NCBI GenBank assembly: GCA_035550775.1
Contig: DASZOO010000008.1
Span: 1 to 33,170 of the forward strand
From: JAOUEA01 sp035550775
GTDB lineage: Bacteria > Actinomycetota > UBA4738 > HRBIN12
Length of the DNA stretch: 33,170 nt
Reading direction: 5' to 3'
Made by a program: the position numbers and the translations under genes. This document shows positions 21,808 through 32,933 of the stretch, piece by piece; positions within the stretch are counted from its first letter, which is position 1; each line of letters opens with the position of its first letter. The notes beneath the pieces are model-generated. The model was not told where the DNA came from and searched no databases. It was given only the letters and a program-made list of their open reading frames with translations.

Positions 21808-22854
21808 CTACCCGACCGTCCAGGTGTCGCCGCCGTGCAACAGCTTCGCGAGGTCGCCCTTGCCGAGCCGTTCCTCGGCGCTCTGCAGCTGCGCGTGCAT
21901 CGCCTCTCCGTAGACCGGCCGGTCGAAGTCGCGGAACACGCCCAGGCACGTCGCCTCGTGCGGCCCGAGCGACAGGTGCGCGAGACCGAACGGAAGCGAG
22001 GGGCGCCCGCCGGCCTGATGCACGACGATCCGATCGGGGTCGATCTCGGCTGTCGGGCGGACCTGCAGCCGCCCGTTGTCGCCCACGATCACGCACTTGC
22101 GGCCCTCGTCGAAGATGATCGGCTCGCCGTCGATCAGCCGGATCTGGTGGTGCACGCCCTCGGACTTCTCACGGAGCAGATCGAACGCCCCGTCGTTGAA
22201 CACGTTGCAGTTCTGGTAGATCTCGACGAAGGCGGTGCCCCGGTGAGCCGCCGCCTTGCGCAGCACGTCGGTGAGGTGCTGGCGGTCGTTGTCGATCGTG
22301 CGAGCGACGAAGGTGCCCTCGGCGCCCAGCGCCACGGCGATCGGATTGAACGGATGGTCGACCGAGCCGAACGGGGTGGACTTCGTGACCTTCCCTTCCT
22401 CGCTCGTCGGGGAGTACTGGCCCTTGGTCAACCCGTAGATCTGGTTGTTGAAGAGCAGGATCTTGATGTTCACGTTCCGCCTCAAGGCGTGGATCAGGTG
22501 GTTGCCGCCGATCGACAGGCCGTCGCCGTCGCCCGTGACGACCCAGACGCTGAGATCGGGGTTCGACGTCGCGATGCCCGTCGCGATCGCGGGCGCTCGT
22601 CCGTGGATGCCGTGCACACCGTAGGTGTCCATGTAGTACGTGAACCGCCCGCTGCACCCGATGCCGCTCACGAACACGGTCTTGTGCGGCTCGATGCCGA
22701 GCTCGGGCATGAAGCCCTGCACGGCCGAGAGGATCGCGTAATCGCCGCATCCGGGACACCAGCGCACCTCTTGGTCGGAAGTGAAGTCCTTCTTCGTCAG
22801 CGTCGCGACGCCGCCGGTCTCGGCGCCGCCGCCGTTCTCGAGCACGTCACTCAT
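21808..22854 (-). CDS. korB: 2-oxoacid:ferredoxin oxidoreductase beta subunit
   Basis: A 348-residue TPP-binding subunit: VRWCPGCGDYAILSAVQGF (CPGCGD, cluster-ligand region), VFVSGIGCSGRFTYYMDTYGVHGIHGRAPAIATGI, then the TPP motif VVTGDGDGLSIGGNHLIHALRRNVNIKILLFNN (GDG...NN) and QIYGLTKGQYSPTSEEG. With KorA it oxidises 2-oxoglutarate (or another 2-oxoacid) to the acyl-CoA with reduction of ferredoxin, as in the oxygen-tolerant KorAB of mycobacteria. Its ATG overlaps the korA stop by 8 nt. 2-Oxoglutarate is the likely substrate, although pyruvate or branched 2-oxoacids cannot be excluded. No ferredoxin gene is adjacent. Confidence 0.93.
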   Translation of the reverse strand: MSDVLENGGGAETGGVATLTKKDFTSDQEVRWCPGCGDYAILSAVQGFMPELGIEPHKTVFVSGIGCSGRFTYYMDTYGVHGIHGRAPAIATGIATSNPDLSVWVVTGDGDGLSIGGNHLIHALRRNVNIKILLFNNQIYGLTKGQYSPTSEEGKVTKSTPFGSVDHPFNPIAVALGAEGTFVARTIDNDRQHLTDVLRKAAAHRGTAFVEIYQNCNVFNDGAFDLLREKSEGVHHQIRLIDGEPIIFDEGRKCVIVGDNGRLQVRPTAEIDPDRIVVHQAGGRPSLPFGLAHLSLGPHEATCLGVFRDFDRPVYGEAMHAQLQSAEERLGKGDLAKLLHGGDTWTVG

Positions 22855-24682
22855 CGAGCACCCGCTTGATCTCCTCGTCGAGGTCCTCCGCGAAGATCGG
22901 GAGGCCCTGCACCTTGGTGAAGCTCTTCGCGTCGACGAGGAACTTCGCCCTGATCAGCATCGCGAGCTGCCCCAGGTTCATCTCCGGGATCAGCACCTTC
23001 GGATAGGCCCCGACCACGTCGCCGGTGTTCGCAGGGAACGGGTTCAGATGACGCAGATGCGCCGTCGCCACGTTCCCTCCCGCATCGCGGACACGGTTCG
23101 CGGCCGCGCGGATCGTTCCGAGCGACGACCCCCATCCGAGCACCAACAGCTCGGCCCGACCCGAGGGATCGTCGACCTCGAGCGGCGGGATCTCCGCGGC
23201 GATGCCCTGGACCTTCGCCTGGCGCAGGTGCGTCATGTGTTCGTGGTTCTCGGGGTCGTAGCTGATGTTGCCCGTGCGATCCTCCCGCTCGAGCCCGCCG
23301 ACGCGATGGACGAGCCCGGGCGTGCCGGGCACCGCCCACGGCCGTGCCAGCCGCTCGTCGCGAGCGTACGGCAGGAACCCGTCGCCGTTGGGCGCCGCGA
23401 AGTCCGGGTCGATCGTCGGCAGGTCGTCGACGTCGGGCACGCGCCACGGTTCCGACGAGTTCGAGAGGAACGTGTCGGACAGCAGGATGACCGGGGTGCG
23501 GTAGCGCACGGCGATGCGCGCGGCCTCGATCGCCATCGAGAAGCACTCGGAGGGTGTGGCAGCCGCCACGATCGGCAGCGGGCTCTCGCCGTGGCGGCCG
23601 AACATCGCGAGCAGCAGGTCGCCTTGCTCGGTCTTCGTCGGCAGGCCGGTCGAAGGGCCGCCGCGCTGCACGTCGACCACCACCATCGGGAGCTCCATGA
23701 TCACGGCCAGCCCCAGCGTCTCGGCCTTCAGGTCCATGCCCGGCCCGCTCGTGCCCGTCACCGCGAGCTGCCCGGCGAACGCGGCGCCGAGCGCGACGTT
23801 GGCCGCGGCGATCTCGTCCTCGGCCTGGAGCGTGGTGACCCCGAAGTTCTTGTGCCGCGAGAGCTCGTGCAGCAGCTCCGACGCGGGCGTGATCGGGTAG
23901 CTCGCGTAGAACAGCGGGAGTCCGCTTCGCTGCGACGCCGCGATCAGACCCCACGACAGGGCGGTCGCCCCGGCGATGTTGCGGTAGGTGCCGGGCTCCG
24001 CCGGCGCCGCTTCGATGCGGTAGGAGTGCGCGAACAGCTCCGTGGTCTCGCCGAAGTTGTAACCGGCCTTGAACGCGGCGACGTTGGCGTCGTAGATCTC
24101 CTGCTTGCCGCCGAACTTACGCTCGAGCCAGTCGAGCGTCGTACCGGTCGGCCGGCCGAACATCCAGGAGACGAGGCCCAGCGCGAACATGTTCTTCGCT
24201 CGTTCGGCCTCCTTCTTCCCGATCCCGACGTCCTCGGTGGCTCGCACGGTCATCGAGGTCATGGGCACCCGGTAGACCTGGTAGCCGTCGAGCGAGCCGT
24301 CGCTGGTGGGGTCGGTCGCGAACCCCGCCTTCTCGACGTTGCGTTGCGTGAACGCGTCCTCGTTCACGATCAGGATCCCGCCCCGCTCGACCTTCGACAG
24401 ATCGGCCTTCAGGGCGGCCGGGTTCATCGCGATCAGCACGTCGGCGTGGTCGCCAGGCGTCGTGATGTCGGTCGAGGCGAATTGGATCTGGAACGCGGAG
24501 ACCCCGTGGACGGTGCCGGCGGGGGCACGGATCTCAGCCGGGAAATCGGGGAGGGTGGCGAGATCGTTGCCGAGCACGGCGGTCGCGGAGGTGAATCGGT
24601 CCCCCGTGAGCTGCATCCCGTCGCCGGAGTCCCCCGCGAACCGAACGACGAGGCGTTGTTTCTCTTCGACGGACTTGGTCAT
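22847..24682 (-). CDS. korA: 2-oxoacid:ferredoxin oxidoreductase alpha subunit (gamma-alpha fusion)
   Basis: The 611-residue subunit starts at ATG 24682 (TKSVEEKQRLVVRFAGDSGDGMQLTGDRF), where homology begins; the longer open frame upstream is not family-like. Residues 10-190 are the gamma domain (GDSGDGMQ, GVSAFQIQFASTDITTPGD, PAALKADLSKVERGG). The alpha domain follows: GATALSWGLIAASQRSGLPLFYASYPITPASELLHELS (YPITPASE), LQAEDEIAAANVALGAAFAG, TSGPGMDLKAETLGLAV and the C-terminal TRHLNPFPANTGDV-like stretch. It provides the CoA/TPP-adjacent half of the enzyme encoded together with korB. The first Shine-Dalgarno-like AAGGAG lies rather far from this ATG, so the exact start is slightly uncertain. 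Confidence 0.93.
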   Translation of the reverse strand: MTKSVEEKQRLVVRFAGDSGDGMQLTGDRFTSATAVLGNDLATLPDFPAEIRAPAGTVHGVSAFQIQFASTDITTPGDHADVLIAMNPAALKADLSKVERGGILIVNEDAFTQRNVEKAGFATDPTSDGSLDGYQVYRVPMTSMTVRATEDVGIGKKEAERAKNMFALGLVSWMFGRPTGTTLDWLERKFGGKQEIYDANVAAFKAGYNFGETTELFAHSYRIEAAPAEPGTYRNIAGATALSWGLIAASQRSGLPLFYASYPITPASELLHELSRHKNFGVTTLQAEDEIAAANVALGAAFAGQLAVTGTSGPGMDLKAETLGLAVIMELPMVVVDVQRGGPSTGLPTKTEQGDLLLAMFGRHGESPLPIVAAATPSECFSMAIEAARIAVRYRTPVILLSDTFLSNSSEPWRVPDVDDLPTIDPDFAAPNGDGFLPYARDERLARPWAVPGTPGLVHRVGGLEREDRTGNISYDPENHEHMTHLRQAKVQGIAAEIPPLEVDDPSGRAELLVLGWGSSLGTIRAAANRVRDAGGNVATAHLRHLNPFPANTGDVVGAYPKVLIPEMNLGQLAMLIRAKFLVDAKSFTKVQGLPIFAEDLDEEIKRVLDE

Positions 24683-24790
24683 CGTGGTCCGGCCGTGCCG
24701 ACCGATGCTCCTTCCGTTGCGGGCAGGGGATGTGTGAACGATCACTCCTAGCGTACTGCGACGAGAGGCCTCCGATGGCTGTCTCCCCGG

Positions 24791-24796
24791 TAGATT
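24791..24796 (+). promoter_or_regulatory. -10 box TAGATT, leaderless promoter of the aldo/keto reductase gene
   Basis: TAGATT, 7-nt spacer CATACCC, then ATG 24804. The 121-bp divergent region to korA holds no other strong motif; a TACGCT on the minus strand (24755-24750) might serve korA. Confidence 0.55.
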
Positions 24797-24803
24797 CATA
24801 CCC

Positions 24804-25769
24804 ATGAGGACACAGCGACTTGGATCCAGCGGCCCGGAGCTGTCGGTCATCGGCTACGGCGCATGGGAGGCGGGGGGCACGGCCTGGGGGCCGAACGAGT
24901 CGGACGAGGCGGTGATCGCCGCGATGCGGGCCGCGGTCGACGCCGGCATCACGTGGATCGATACCGCAGAGGTCTACGGTGACGGCGTCTCCGAGTCCCT
25001 GGTCGGCCGTGCGATCGCAGGGCGGCGTGACCAGGTCGTCGTGGCGTCGAAGGTGGCCCCGAAGCCCGAAGGCTCCGGGCATCGGCCAGACGAGGTCCGC
25101 GAAGCGTGTGTCGCCTCGCTCGACCGGCTCGCCACCGACCGCATCGACCTCTACCAGCTGCACTGGCCCGACGAGTCGGGCGTGCCCGTCGAGGAGACGT
25201 GGGGCGCGATGGCCGACCTCCAGGACGCCGGGAAGGTCCGTTGGATCGGGGTCTCGAACTTCGACCGGGCGGCGATCGAACGGTGCGAGTCGATCCGCCA
25301 CGTGGATTCCCTCCAGCCGGAGTTCTCGATGCTCCGACGCGAACACGCCGGTCTGATCGCGTGGTGCGCATCGAACGGAACGGGGGTGGTCAGCTACGGC
25401 CCCCTCGCGTTCGGCCTGCTGACCGGGGCGATCACGACCGAGACGACCTTCGCCGACGGCGACTGGCGCCGGTCAGACGACGCTGCCGGGGACTCCGACG
25501 AGGTCGACCTCTTCGCCCCCGACGTGCTTCCCGGCGTGCTCGGGCTCGTCGACCGGCTCCGGCCGATCGCGGAGCGACTCGGCGTCACGCTGTCGCAGCT
25601 CGCCCTCGCCTGGAACGTCCGTCAGCCGGGCGTCACGAGCGCGATCGCAGGGAGCCGCGATCGCGATCACGTGCGGTCCAACGCGCTCGCCGGTGACGTG
25701 GAGCTCGACGACGCGACGATCGCCGAGGTGAACGCGGTGCTCGATGAGGCGGGATCATCCGGTTCCTGA
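24804..25769 (+). CDS. aldo/keto reductase
   Basis: A 321-residue (beta/alpha)8 oxidoreductase. The catalytic tetrad is complete: D53 and Y58 in WIDTAEVYGDG, K83 in VVASKVAPK and H120 in DLYQLHWPD. Family blocks VRWIGVSNF, QPEFSMLRREH and the NADPH-binding C-terminal GVTSAIAGSRDRDHVRSNA are present. It resembles the AKR families that reduce aldehydes and sugars with NADPH, but the physiological substrate is unknown. The gene stands alone, divergent from korA and convergent with the cyclic-nucleotide-binding gene. Confidence 0.9.
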   Translation: MRTQRLGSSGPELSVIGYGAWEAGGTAWGPNESDEAVIAAMRAAVDAGITWIDTAEVYGDGVSESLVGRAIAGRRDQVVVASKVAPKPEGSGHRPDEVREACVASLDRLATDRIDLYQLHWPDESGVPVEETWGAMADLQDAGKVRWIGVSNFDRAAIERCESIRHVDSLQPEFSMLRREHAGLIAWCASNGTGVVSYGPLAFGLLTGAITTETTFADGDWRRSDDAAGDSDEVDLFAPDVLPGVLGLVDRLRPIAERLGVTLSQLALAWNVRQPGVTSAIAGSRDRDHVRSNALAGDVELDDATIAEVNAVLDEAGSSGS

Positions 25770-25782
25770 CGAAGGGGGCGGC

Positions 25783-26280
25783 TCAGAGCGAACGGTCGAT
25801 CTGGCGAACCCGGCGCACGATGCCGTCGAGGAGCTTCAGCGTGACCTGCGGCTCGTCCTTCAGCATCGCCATCAGATGACGCCGGAACAACCGCAGGACC
25901 CGGAGCCTCGTCACCGCCACCACCGACGCGCTCCTCGGCCCGGCATCGATCGCGGCGAGCTCGCCGAAGAAGTCCCCCGGCAGCACGGTCCCGACCTTCT
26001 TCCCTCTCCGAACGACCTTGCCCTCGCCCTCGAGCACGACGAACATCGTCTCGCCGAGGTCCCCCTCCCGCACGACCGATTCCCCGGGCCCGAACGTCAG
26101 CTCGTCGGTGTCGGAGGCCAGGCGTCGGAGCTCTCGCTTGGAGAAGTCCGAGAAGAGCGGCACGCCGGCGAGCGCGGTCGCCGTCTGCCGCTTCGTGCGC
26201 TTCGGCGGCTGCTCCGGGCGCCTGGCAGGCGGCCGCGGCTCGGACTCCCGCCGCCACAGGTCGGGAAAGCTCTGACTCAT
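25783..26280 (-). CDS. cyclic nucleotide-binding domain protein without DNA-binding domain
   Basis: A 165-residue protein. The first 35 residues are basic and Pro/Arg-rich (RRESEPRPPARRPEQPPKRTKRQ). Residues 40-140 form a Crp/cNMP-binding domain: PLFSDFSKRELRRLA, GESVVREGDLGETMFVVLEGEGKVV, and the phosphate-binding cassette G106-E107-LAAIDAG-P115-R116-SAS. The conserved E and R that bind the cyclic phosphate and ribose are both present, so ligand binding is plausible. There is no helix-turn-helix, channel or catalytic domain, so it probably acts through partner proteins. A TAGGCT box lies 8 nt before the ATG. It is divergent from metH. Confidence 0.85.
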   Translation of the reverse strand: MSQSFPDLWRRESEPRPPARRPEQPPKRTKRQTATALAGVPLFSDFSKRELRRLASDTDELTFGPGESVVREGDLGETMFVVLEGEGKVVRRGKKVGTVLPGDFFGELAAIDAGPRSASVVAVTRLRVLRLFRRHLMAMLKDEPQVTLKLLDGIVRRVRQIDRSL

Positions 26281-26288
26281 GGATTGTG

Positions 26289-26294
26289 AGCCTA
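26289..26294 (-). promoter_or_regulatory. -10 box TAGGCT before the cNMP-binding gene
   Basis: TAGGCT on the minus strand with an 8-nt spacer to ATG 26280, compatible with a leaderless mRNA. Confidence 0.45.
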
Positions 26295-26404
26295 CCCCGA
26301 TTCGCGAGCGAGCCGGCCAGCGGCGGCGCCGGCGCCGACCGAGCCACGCGAGCGCTGGGCGGCGACGAGACGGGAGCGTTGTGGGCGAGGGATGGAGGCG
26401 CCGC

Positions 26405-26410
26405 TAGGGT
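26405..26410 (+). promoter_or_regulatory. -10 box TAGGGT, leaderless promoter of metH
   Basis: TAGGGT, 7-nt spacer, then ATG 26418. The 137-bp region between the divergent starts contains no recognisable cobalamin or SAM riboswitch. Confidence 0.5.
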
Positions 26411-26417
26411 GGAACGC

Positions 26418-30056
<3,639 letters not shown>

Positions 30057-30090
30057 CCCCAGCAGCGGCCGCCCGGCCACATGAGACGCC

Positions 30091-30134
30091 TTTCATGCGC
30101 GATTCACCTTGCCCTCATGGTGCCTGCTTACGGT
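30091..30134 (+). promoter_or_regulatory. 11-bp direct-repeat array (PHO-box-like) and -10 upstream of the Asp-rich gene
   Basis: Three consecutive 11-mers read TTTCATGCGCG (30091), ATTCACCTTGC (30102) and CCTCATGGTGC (30113), each with TCA at the same position. This is the spacing used by OmpR/PhoB-family response regulators, and TTCACC resembles the core of actinobacterial PHO boxes. A TACGGT (30129-30134) right after the array could be the -10, which would make the regulator an activator binding in place of a -35. Confidence 0.55.
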
Positions 30135-30141
30135 GAGTGTG

Positions 30142-30185
30142 AGGGGCCGGACAGGTCCCACACAGGGGCCGGACAGGTCCCACAC
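30142..30185 (+). repeat. perfect tandem 22-bp duplication
   Basis: Positions 30142-30163 and 30164-30185 are identical 22-mers (AGGGGCCGGACAGGTCCCAC plus AC). They lie between the putative -10 and the ribosome site of the Asp-rich gene, so they would be in its 5' leader. They contain the short inverted element GGAC..GTCC. Confidence 0.9.
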
Positions 30186-30206
30186 GACGGAACGAGGAGG
30201 CGCATC

Positions 30207-30617
30207 ATGATCGGACGCATCGCAACGATCGCCCTCGCCGGGGCCGTAACGCTCTTGGGACCCGTGGGGGCCGCGATCGCGGTCGACGACGGGCCCGACG
30301 AGGTCGCCGTCGAGGACGCACGCGACGAGTCGGAGCGCGAGATGCTCGTCTACAAGCGAGACGACGACGACGACGACGTGGTCACGCCGGTCGCGCGTGA
30401 CGACGATGACGACGACTCGAACAACTCGAACCACTCGTTCACGAGCGGCGTGAAGAGCCGCGACGGCACGAACAGCCGCCACACGAAGGTCTCGAGGGAC
30501 CGCGACCGCAGCCGCGGCGACCTGACGAAGGACCGCACGAAGGACGGTCCGGGCAAGAGCACCCGCGACCGCTCGCGGCATCACACGAACGACCGGTCCA
30601 AGCACGACACACGCTGA
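30207..30617 (+). CDS. secreted low-complexity Asp/Arg-rich protein
   Basis: A 136-residue protein starting at ATG 30207, 6 nt after GAGGAGG. Residues 1-25 are a signal peptide (IGRIATIALAGAVTLLGPVGAAIA, likely cut after AIA). The mature part starts acidic (DDGPDEVAVEDARDESERE), has two runs of six aspartates (52-57 and 65-70) separated by VVTPVAR, then a polar SNNSNHSF stretch and a strongly basic, Lys/Arg/Asp/Ser-rich tail to the end. No folded domain is apparent. The charge pattern suggests metal (for example Ca2+), polyphosphate or surface binding. It lies between MetH and a Ser/Thr kinase, followed by a strong terminator. No family is recognised. Confidence 0.75.
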   Translation: MIGRIATIALAGAVTLLGPVGAAIAVDDGPDEVAVEDARDESEREMLVYKRDDDDDDVVTPVARDDDDDDSNNSNHSFTSGVKSRDGTNSRHTKVSRDRDRSRGDLTKDRTKDGPGKSTRDRSRHHTNDRSKHDTR

Positions 30618-30629
30618 CGGATCGACCCT

Positions 30630-30669
30630 CACGAGGAGCCGGGCGCGCTTCGGCGCCCGGCTCCTCGTG
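30630..30669 (+). terminator. 17-bp stem hairpin terminator
   Basis: Positions 30630-30646 pair perfectly with 30653-30669 around the 6-nt loop GCTTCG. The hairpin starts 13 nt after the stop of the Asp-rich gene and has no U-tract. It ends 16 nt before the kinase start, so the 3' arm lies within that gene's promoter region. Confidence 0.8.
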
Positions 30670-30685
30670 TGTGAGGATGGGAACG

Positions 30686-31564
30686 ATGAGCGACGAGCGA
30701 TGGGGCTTCGAGCCGGGCGATGAGATCGCTCCCGGCCTCCACGCGCTGAACCTGCTCGGGGGGGGCGAGCGCTACGAGGCCTACCTCGCGTTCGACGATC
30801 GCCTGCACTACCGGGTGGTCGTCAAGATCCTCCGCCCCGACCAGGTGGGCGACCCGTCCGCCCTGCGAGGGCTGCGTCGCGAAGCCGACGTGCTCGAGCG
30901 GGTGCATCACCCGGTCTTGATCCGCTCGTTCGGCGCACATCTCGACGGGGACCGCCCGCTCCTGATCCTCGAGCTCGCCGAGGGCCCGCGCCTGTCCACC
31001 GACCTTCGGCGGTTCGGGCCGCTCGATGTGGAACAGGCGGCGCCCCTGGGGGTGGAGATCTCCTCGGCCGTCCATTCGATGCACCGGATCGGTCTCGTGC
31101 ACCTCGACGTCAAGCCGAAGAACGTGATCCTCGGCGCGCCGCCGCGACTGATCGACCTCAGCATCGCCCGCTCGGCGGAGGACGCGGCGAAGCTCGATCG
31201 TCCGATCGGCACCGATGCCTACATGGCACCGGAGCAGTGTGCCCCGGGAGAGGTCGGTGTGGTGGGGCCGGCGGCCGACGTGTGGGGTATCGGCGTCACG
31301 CTGTACGAGGCGGTCACGGGCCGGTTGCCCTTCCCCCGAGGGGCGGACGACGACGACACGCCCCTCATCGAGCGGTACCCCCAGCTCGAGCTGCTCCCCG
31401 ACCCCCTGCCCAACACCGTCGCGCCCCCGCTCGCCGAGGCGATCGAGGGCTCACTGGCGGCCGAGCAGTCCGAGCGCCCCTCCCCCGCCCAGGTGGCCGA
31501 CACGATCGAGCCCTTGCTGTCGACCCCTCCGCGGTTCCGCCTCAAGAGCCTGCGGCCCGGCTGA
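30686..31564 (+). CDS. soluble Ser/Thr protein kinase (Hanks-type, atypical)
   Basis: A 292-residue kinase-domain protein. It has the glycine loop LLGGGERYEAY, the ATP-binding K47 in RVVVKILRP, the catalytic loop HLDVKPKNV with D141 (HLD instead of HRD) and the metal-binding D157 in LIDLSIAR, where DFG is replaced by DLS. The activation segment ends GTDAYMAPEQ (APE). The rest forms the helical C-lobe (ADVWGIGVTLYEAVTGRLPF). No transmembrane, PASTA or sensor domain follows. The start ATG 30686 has a GAGGAT 7 nt upstream, a weak -10; ATG 30677 and GTG 30671 are in-frame alternatives. It is probably active, but the altered DFG leaves doubt. It is 33 nt before the aminotransferase. Confidence 0.85.
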   Translation: MSDERWGFEPGDEIAPGLHALNLLGGGERYEAYLAFDDRLHYRVVVKILRPDQVGDPSALRGLRREADVLERVHHPVLIRSFGAHLDGDRPLLILELAEGPRLSTDLRRFGPLDVEQAAPLGVEISSAVHSMHRIGLVHLDVKPKNVILGAPPRLIDLSIARSAEDAAKLDRPIGTDAYMAPEQCAPGEVGVVGPAADVWGIGVTLYEAVTGRLPFPRGADDDDTPLIERYPQLELLPDPLPNTVAPPLAEAIEGSLAAEQSERPSPAQVADTIEPLLSTPPRFRLKSLRPG

Positions 31565-31585
31565 TCGAGCCGGCTGGGCGGCTGG

Positions 31586-31591
31586 TAGCGT
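31586..31591 (+). promoter_or_regulatory. -10 box TAGCGT, leaderless promoter of the aminotransferase gene
   Basis: TAGCGT, 6-nt spacer CGAACC, then ATG 31598. There is no ribosome binding site. Confidence 0.5.
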
Positions 31592-31597
31592 CGAACC

Positions 31598-32854
31598 ATG
31601 TCGAGCTACTGGCATCCCTTCGCCGACATGCACGCGGTCGAAGCGAACGGCGCGACCACGTTGGTGCGTGGCGAGGGCGCGTACGTGCTGGACGACGCGG
31701 GCCGACGCTACCTCGATGCGACGGCGTCGCTGTGGTACTGCAACGTCGGGTGGGGCCGCACCGAGATCGCCGACGCCGTGGCCGCCCAGATGCGGGAGCT
31801 GCCCGCGTACTCGACGTTCGGCGACCTCACGAATCGCGCGGCCGAGGCCCTCGCCGACCGCGTGGCCTCGCTCGCCCCGGTGGCGGGGTCGAAGGTGTTC
31901 CTCACCAGCGGCGGATCGGATTCCATCGACACCGCCACGAAGATGGCCCGCCGCCACTGGCAGCTTCGAGGAGAGCCCGAGCGCACCGTGCTGATCCGGC
32001 GGGAGAAGGCCTATCACGGCATGCACACGGCGGGCACGTCCCTCGCGGGCATCCCCGCCAACGCGGCCGGCCACGGCGAGTTGATCGAGGACGTCGCCGA
32101 GGTGCCCTGGGACGACGCCGGCGCCCTGCGGGCCGCGATCGAGTCACACGGCCCCGGGCGGACCGCCGCCTTCTTCTGCGAGCCGGTGATCGGTGCCGGC
32201 GGCGTGTTCCCGCCCCCACCGGGCTACCTCGAGGCCGCCCGTGAGGTCTGCCGCGAGACGGGTGTGCTGTTCGTGGCCGACGAGGTCATCACCGGGTTCG
32301 GGCGCACCGGTGACTGGTTCGCGTCGAACCGATTCGGCCTCGAGCCCGACATCGTGACGTGCGCCAAGGGCATCACGAGCGGCTACCTGCCGATGGGGGC
32401 GGTGATCGCCGCCCCGTGGGTCGCCGAGCCGTTCTGGGCCGAGGGAGCGGGCGTGTGGCGCCACGGCTACACCTACAGTGGCCACGCCACCGTGGCCGCG
32501 GCCGCGATGGCGAACCTCGACATCATGGAACGAGAGGGCCTTTGCGAACGAGCCCTGAAGCTGGAGGGTCCATTGCTGGAGGCGCTCCAGCCGCTCGCCG
32601 ACCACGAGCTGGTGGAGCAGGTGCGAGGGGGCGTCGGGCTGTTGGCGGCCGTGAACCTCCGTCAGGCGCTGGTCGCCGACGATCCGGGGCTGCCGGCGAA
32701 GGTGGGCACGGCCTGCCGCGACGCGGGCATGTTGGTGCGTCCTCTCGTCGCCGGAGCGATCGCGGTGTCGCCGCCGCTGGTGATCGGCGAGGACGAGATC
32801 GCCGAGATCGGCCGTGCGTTCCGGGCCGGGCTCGACGCGGTCTCGGCCGCCTGA
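31598..32854 (+). CDS. class-III (omega) aminotransferase
   Basis: A 418-residue PLP enzyme. It opens SSYWHPFADMHAVEANGA with the (H/Y)WHPF feature of this class and has YLDATASLWYCNVGWG, FLTSGGSDSIDTATKMAR, VLIRREKAYHGMHTAG, FFCEPVIGAGGVFPPPPGYL and LFVADEVITGFGRTGDWFA (D of the PLP pyridine pair). The PLP lysine is K257 in VTCAKGITSGYLPMGAVI. It transfers the amino group from an amine or omega-amino acid to pyruvate or 2-oxoglutarate; the closest types are beta-alanine/putrescine/taurine-pyruvate aminotransferases. The actual amino donor is unknown. Confidence 0.9.
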   Translation: MSSYWHPFADMHAVEANGATTLVRGEGAYVLDDAGRRYLDATASLWYCNVGWGRTEIADAVAAQMRELPAYSTFGDLTNRAAEALADRVASLAPVAGSKVFLTSGGSDSIDTATKMARRHWQLRGEPERTVLIRREKAYHGMHTAGTSLAGIPANAAGHGELIEDVAEVPWDDAGALRAAIESHGPGRTAAFFCEPVIGAGGVFPPPPGYLEAAREVCRETGVLFVADEVITGFGRTGDWFASNRFGLEPDIVTCAKGITSGYLPMGAVIAAPWVAEPFWAEGAGVWRHGYTYSGHATVAAAAMANLDIMEREGLCERALKLEGPLLEALQPLADHELVEQVRGGVGLLAAVNLRQALVADDPGLPAKVGTACRDAGMLVRPLVAGAIAVSPPLVIGEDEIAEIGRAFRAGLDAVSAA

Positions 32855-32933
32855 TCCGCGGTTGGACTCCCCGCCTCCGGTGCGCGGTCGTCCCGGGGTT
32901 TCAGCAGGGTCGGCTTCGAGCCTCAGCGGGACG

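Noticed and set aside
24683..24850. N-terminal 56-codon extension of KorA
   Set aside because: It has no family similarity and overlaps the divergent promoter and first codons of the aldo/keto reductase. The conserved region begins right after ATG 24682.
26281..26417. Possible cobalamin or SAM riboswitch before metH
   Set aside because: No B12-box-like or SAM-riboswitch core sequence is visible, and a -10 box 7 nt before the ATG leaves no room for a leader.
30358..30414. GAC trinucleotide runs as a phase-variable microsatellite
   Set aside because: The two runs are short (six codons each), partly interrupted by GAT, and translated as Asp in frame. Length changes in multiples of three would not switch the gene off.
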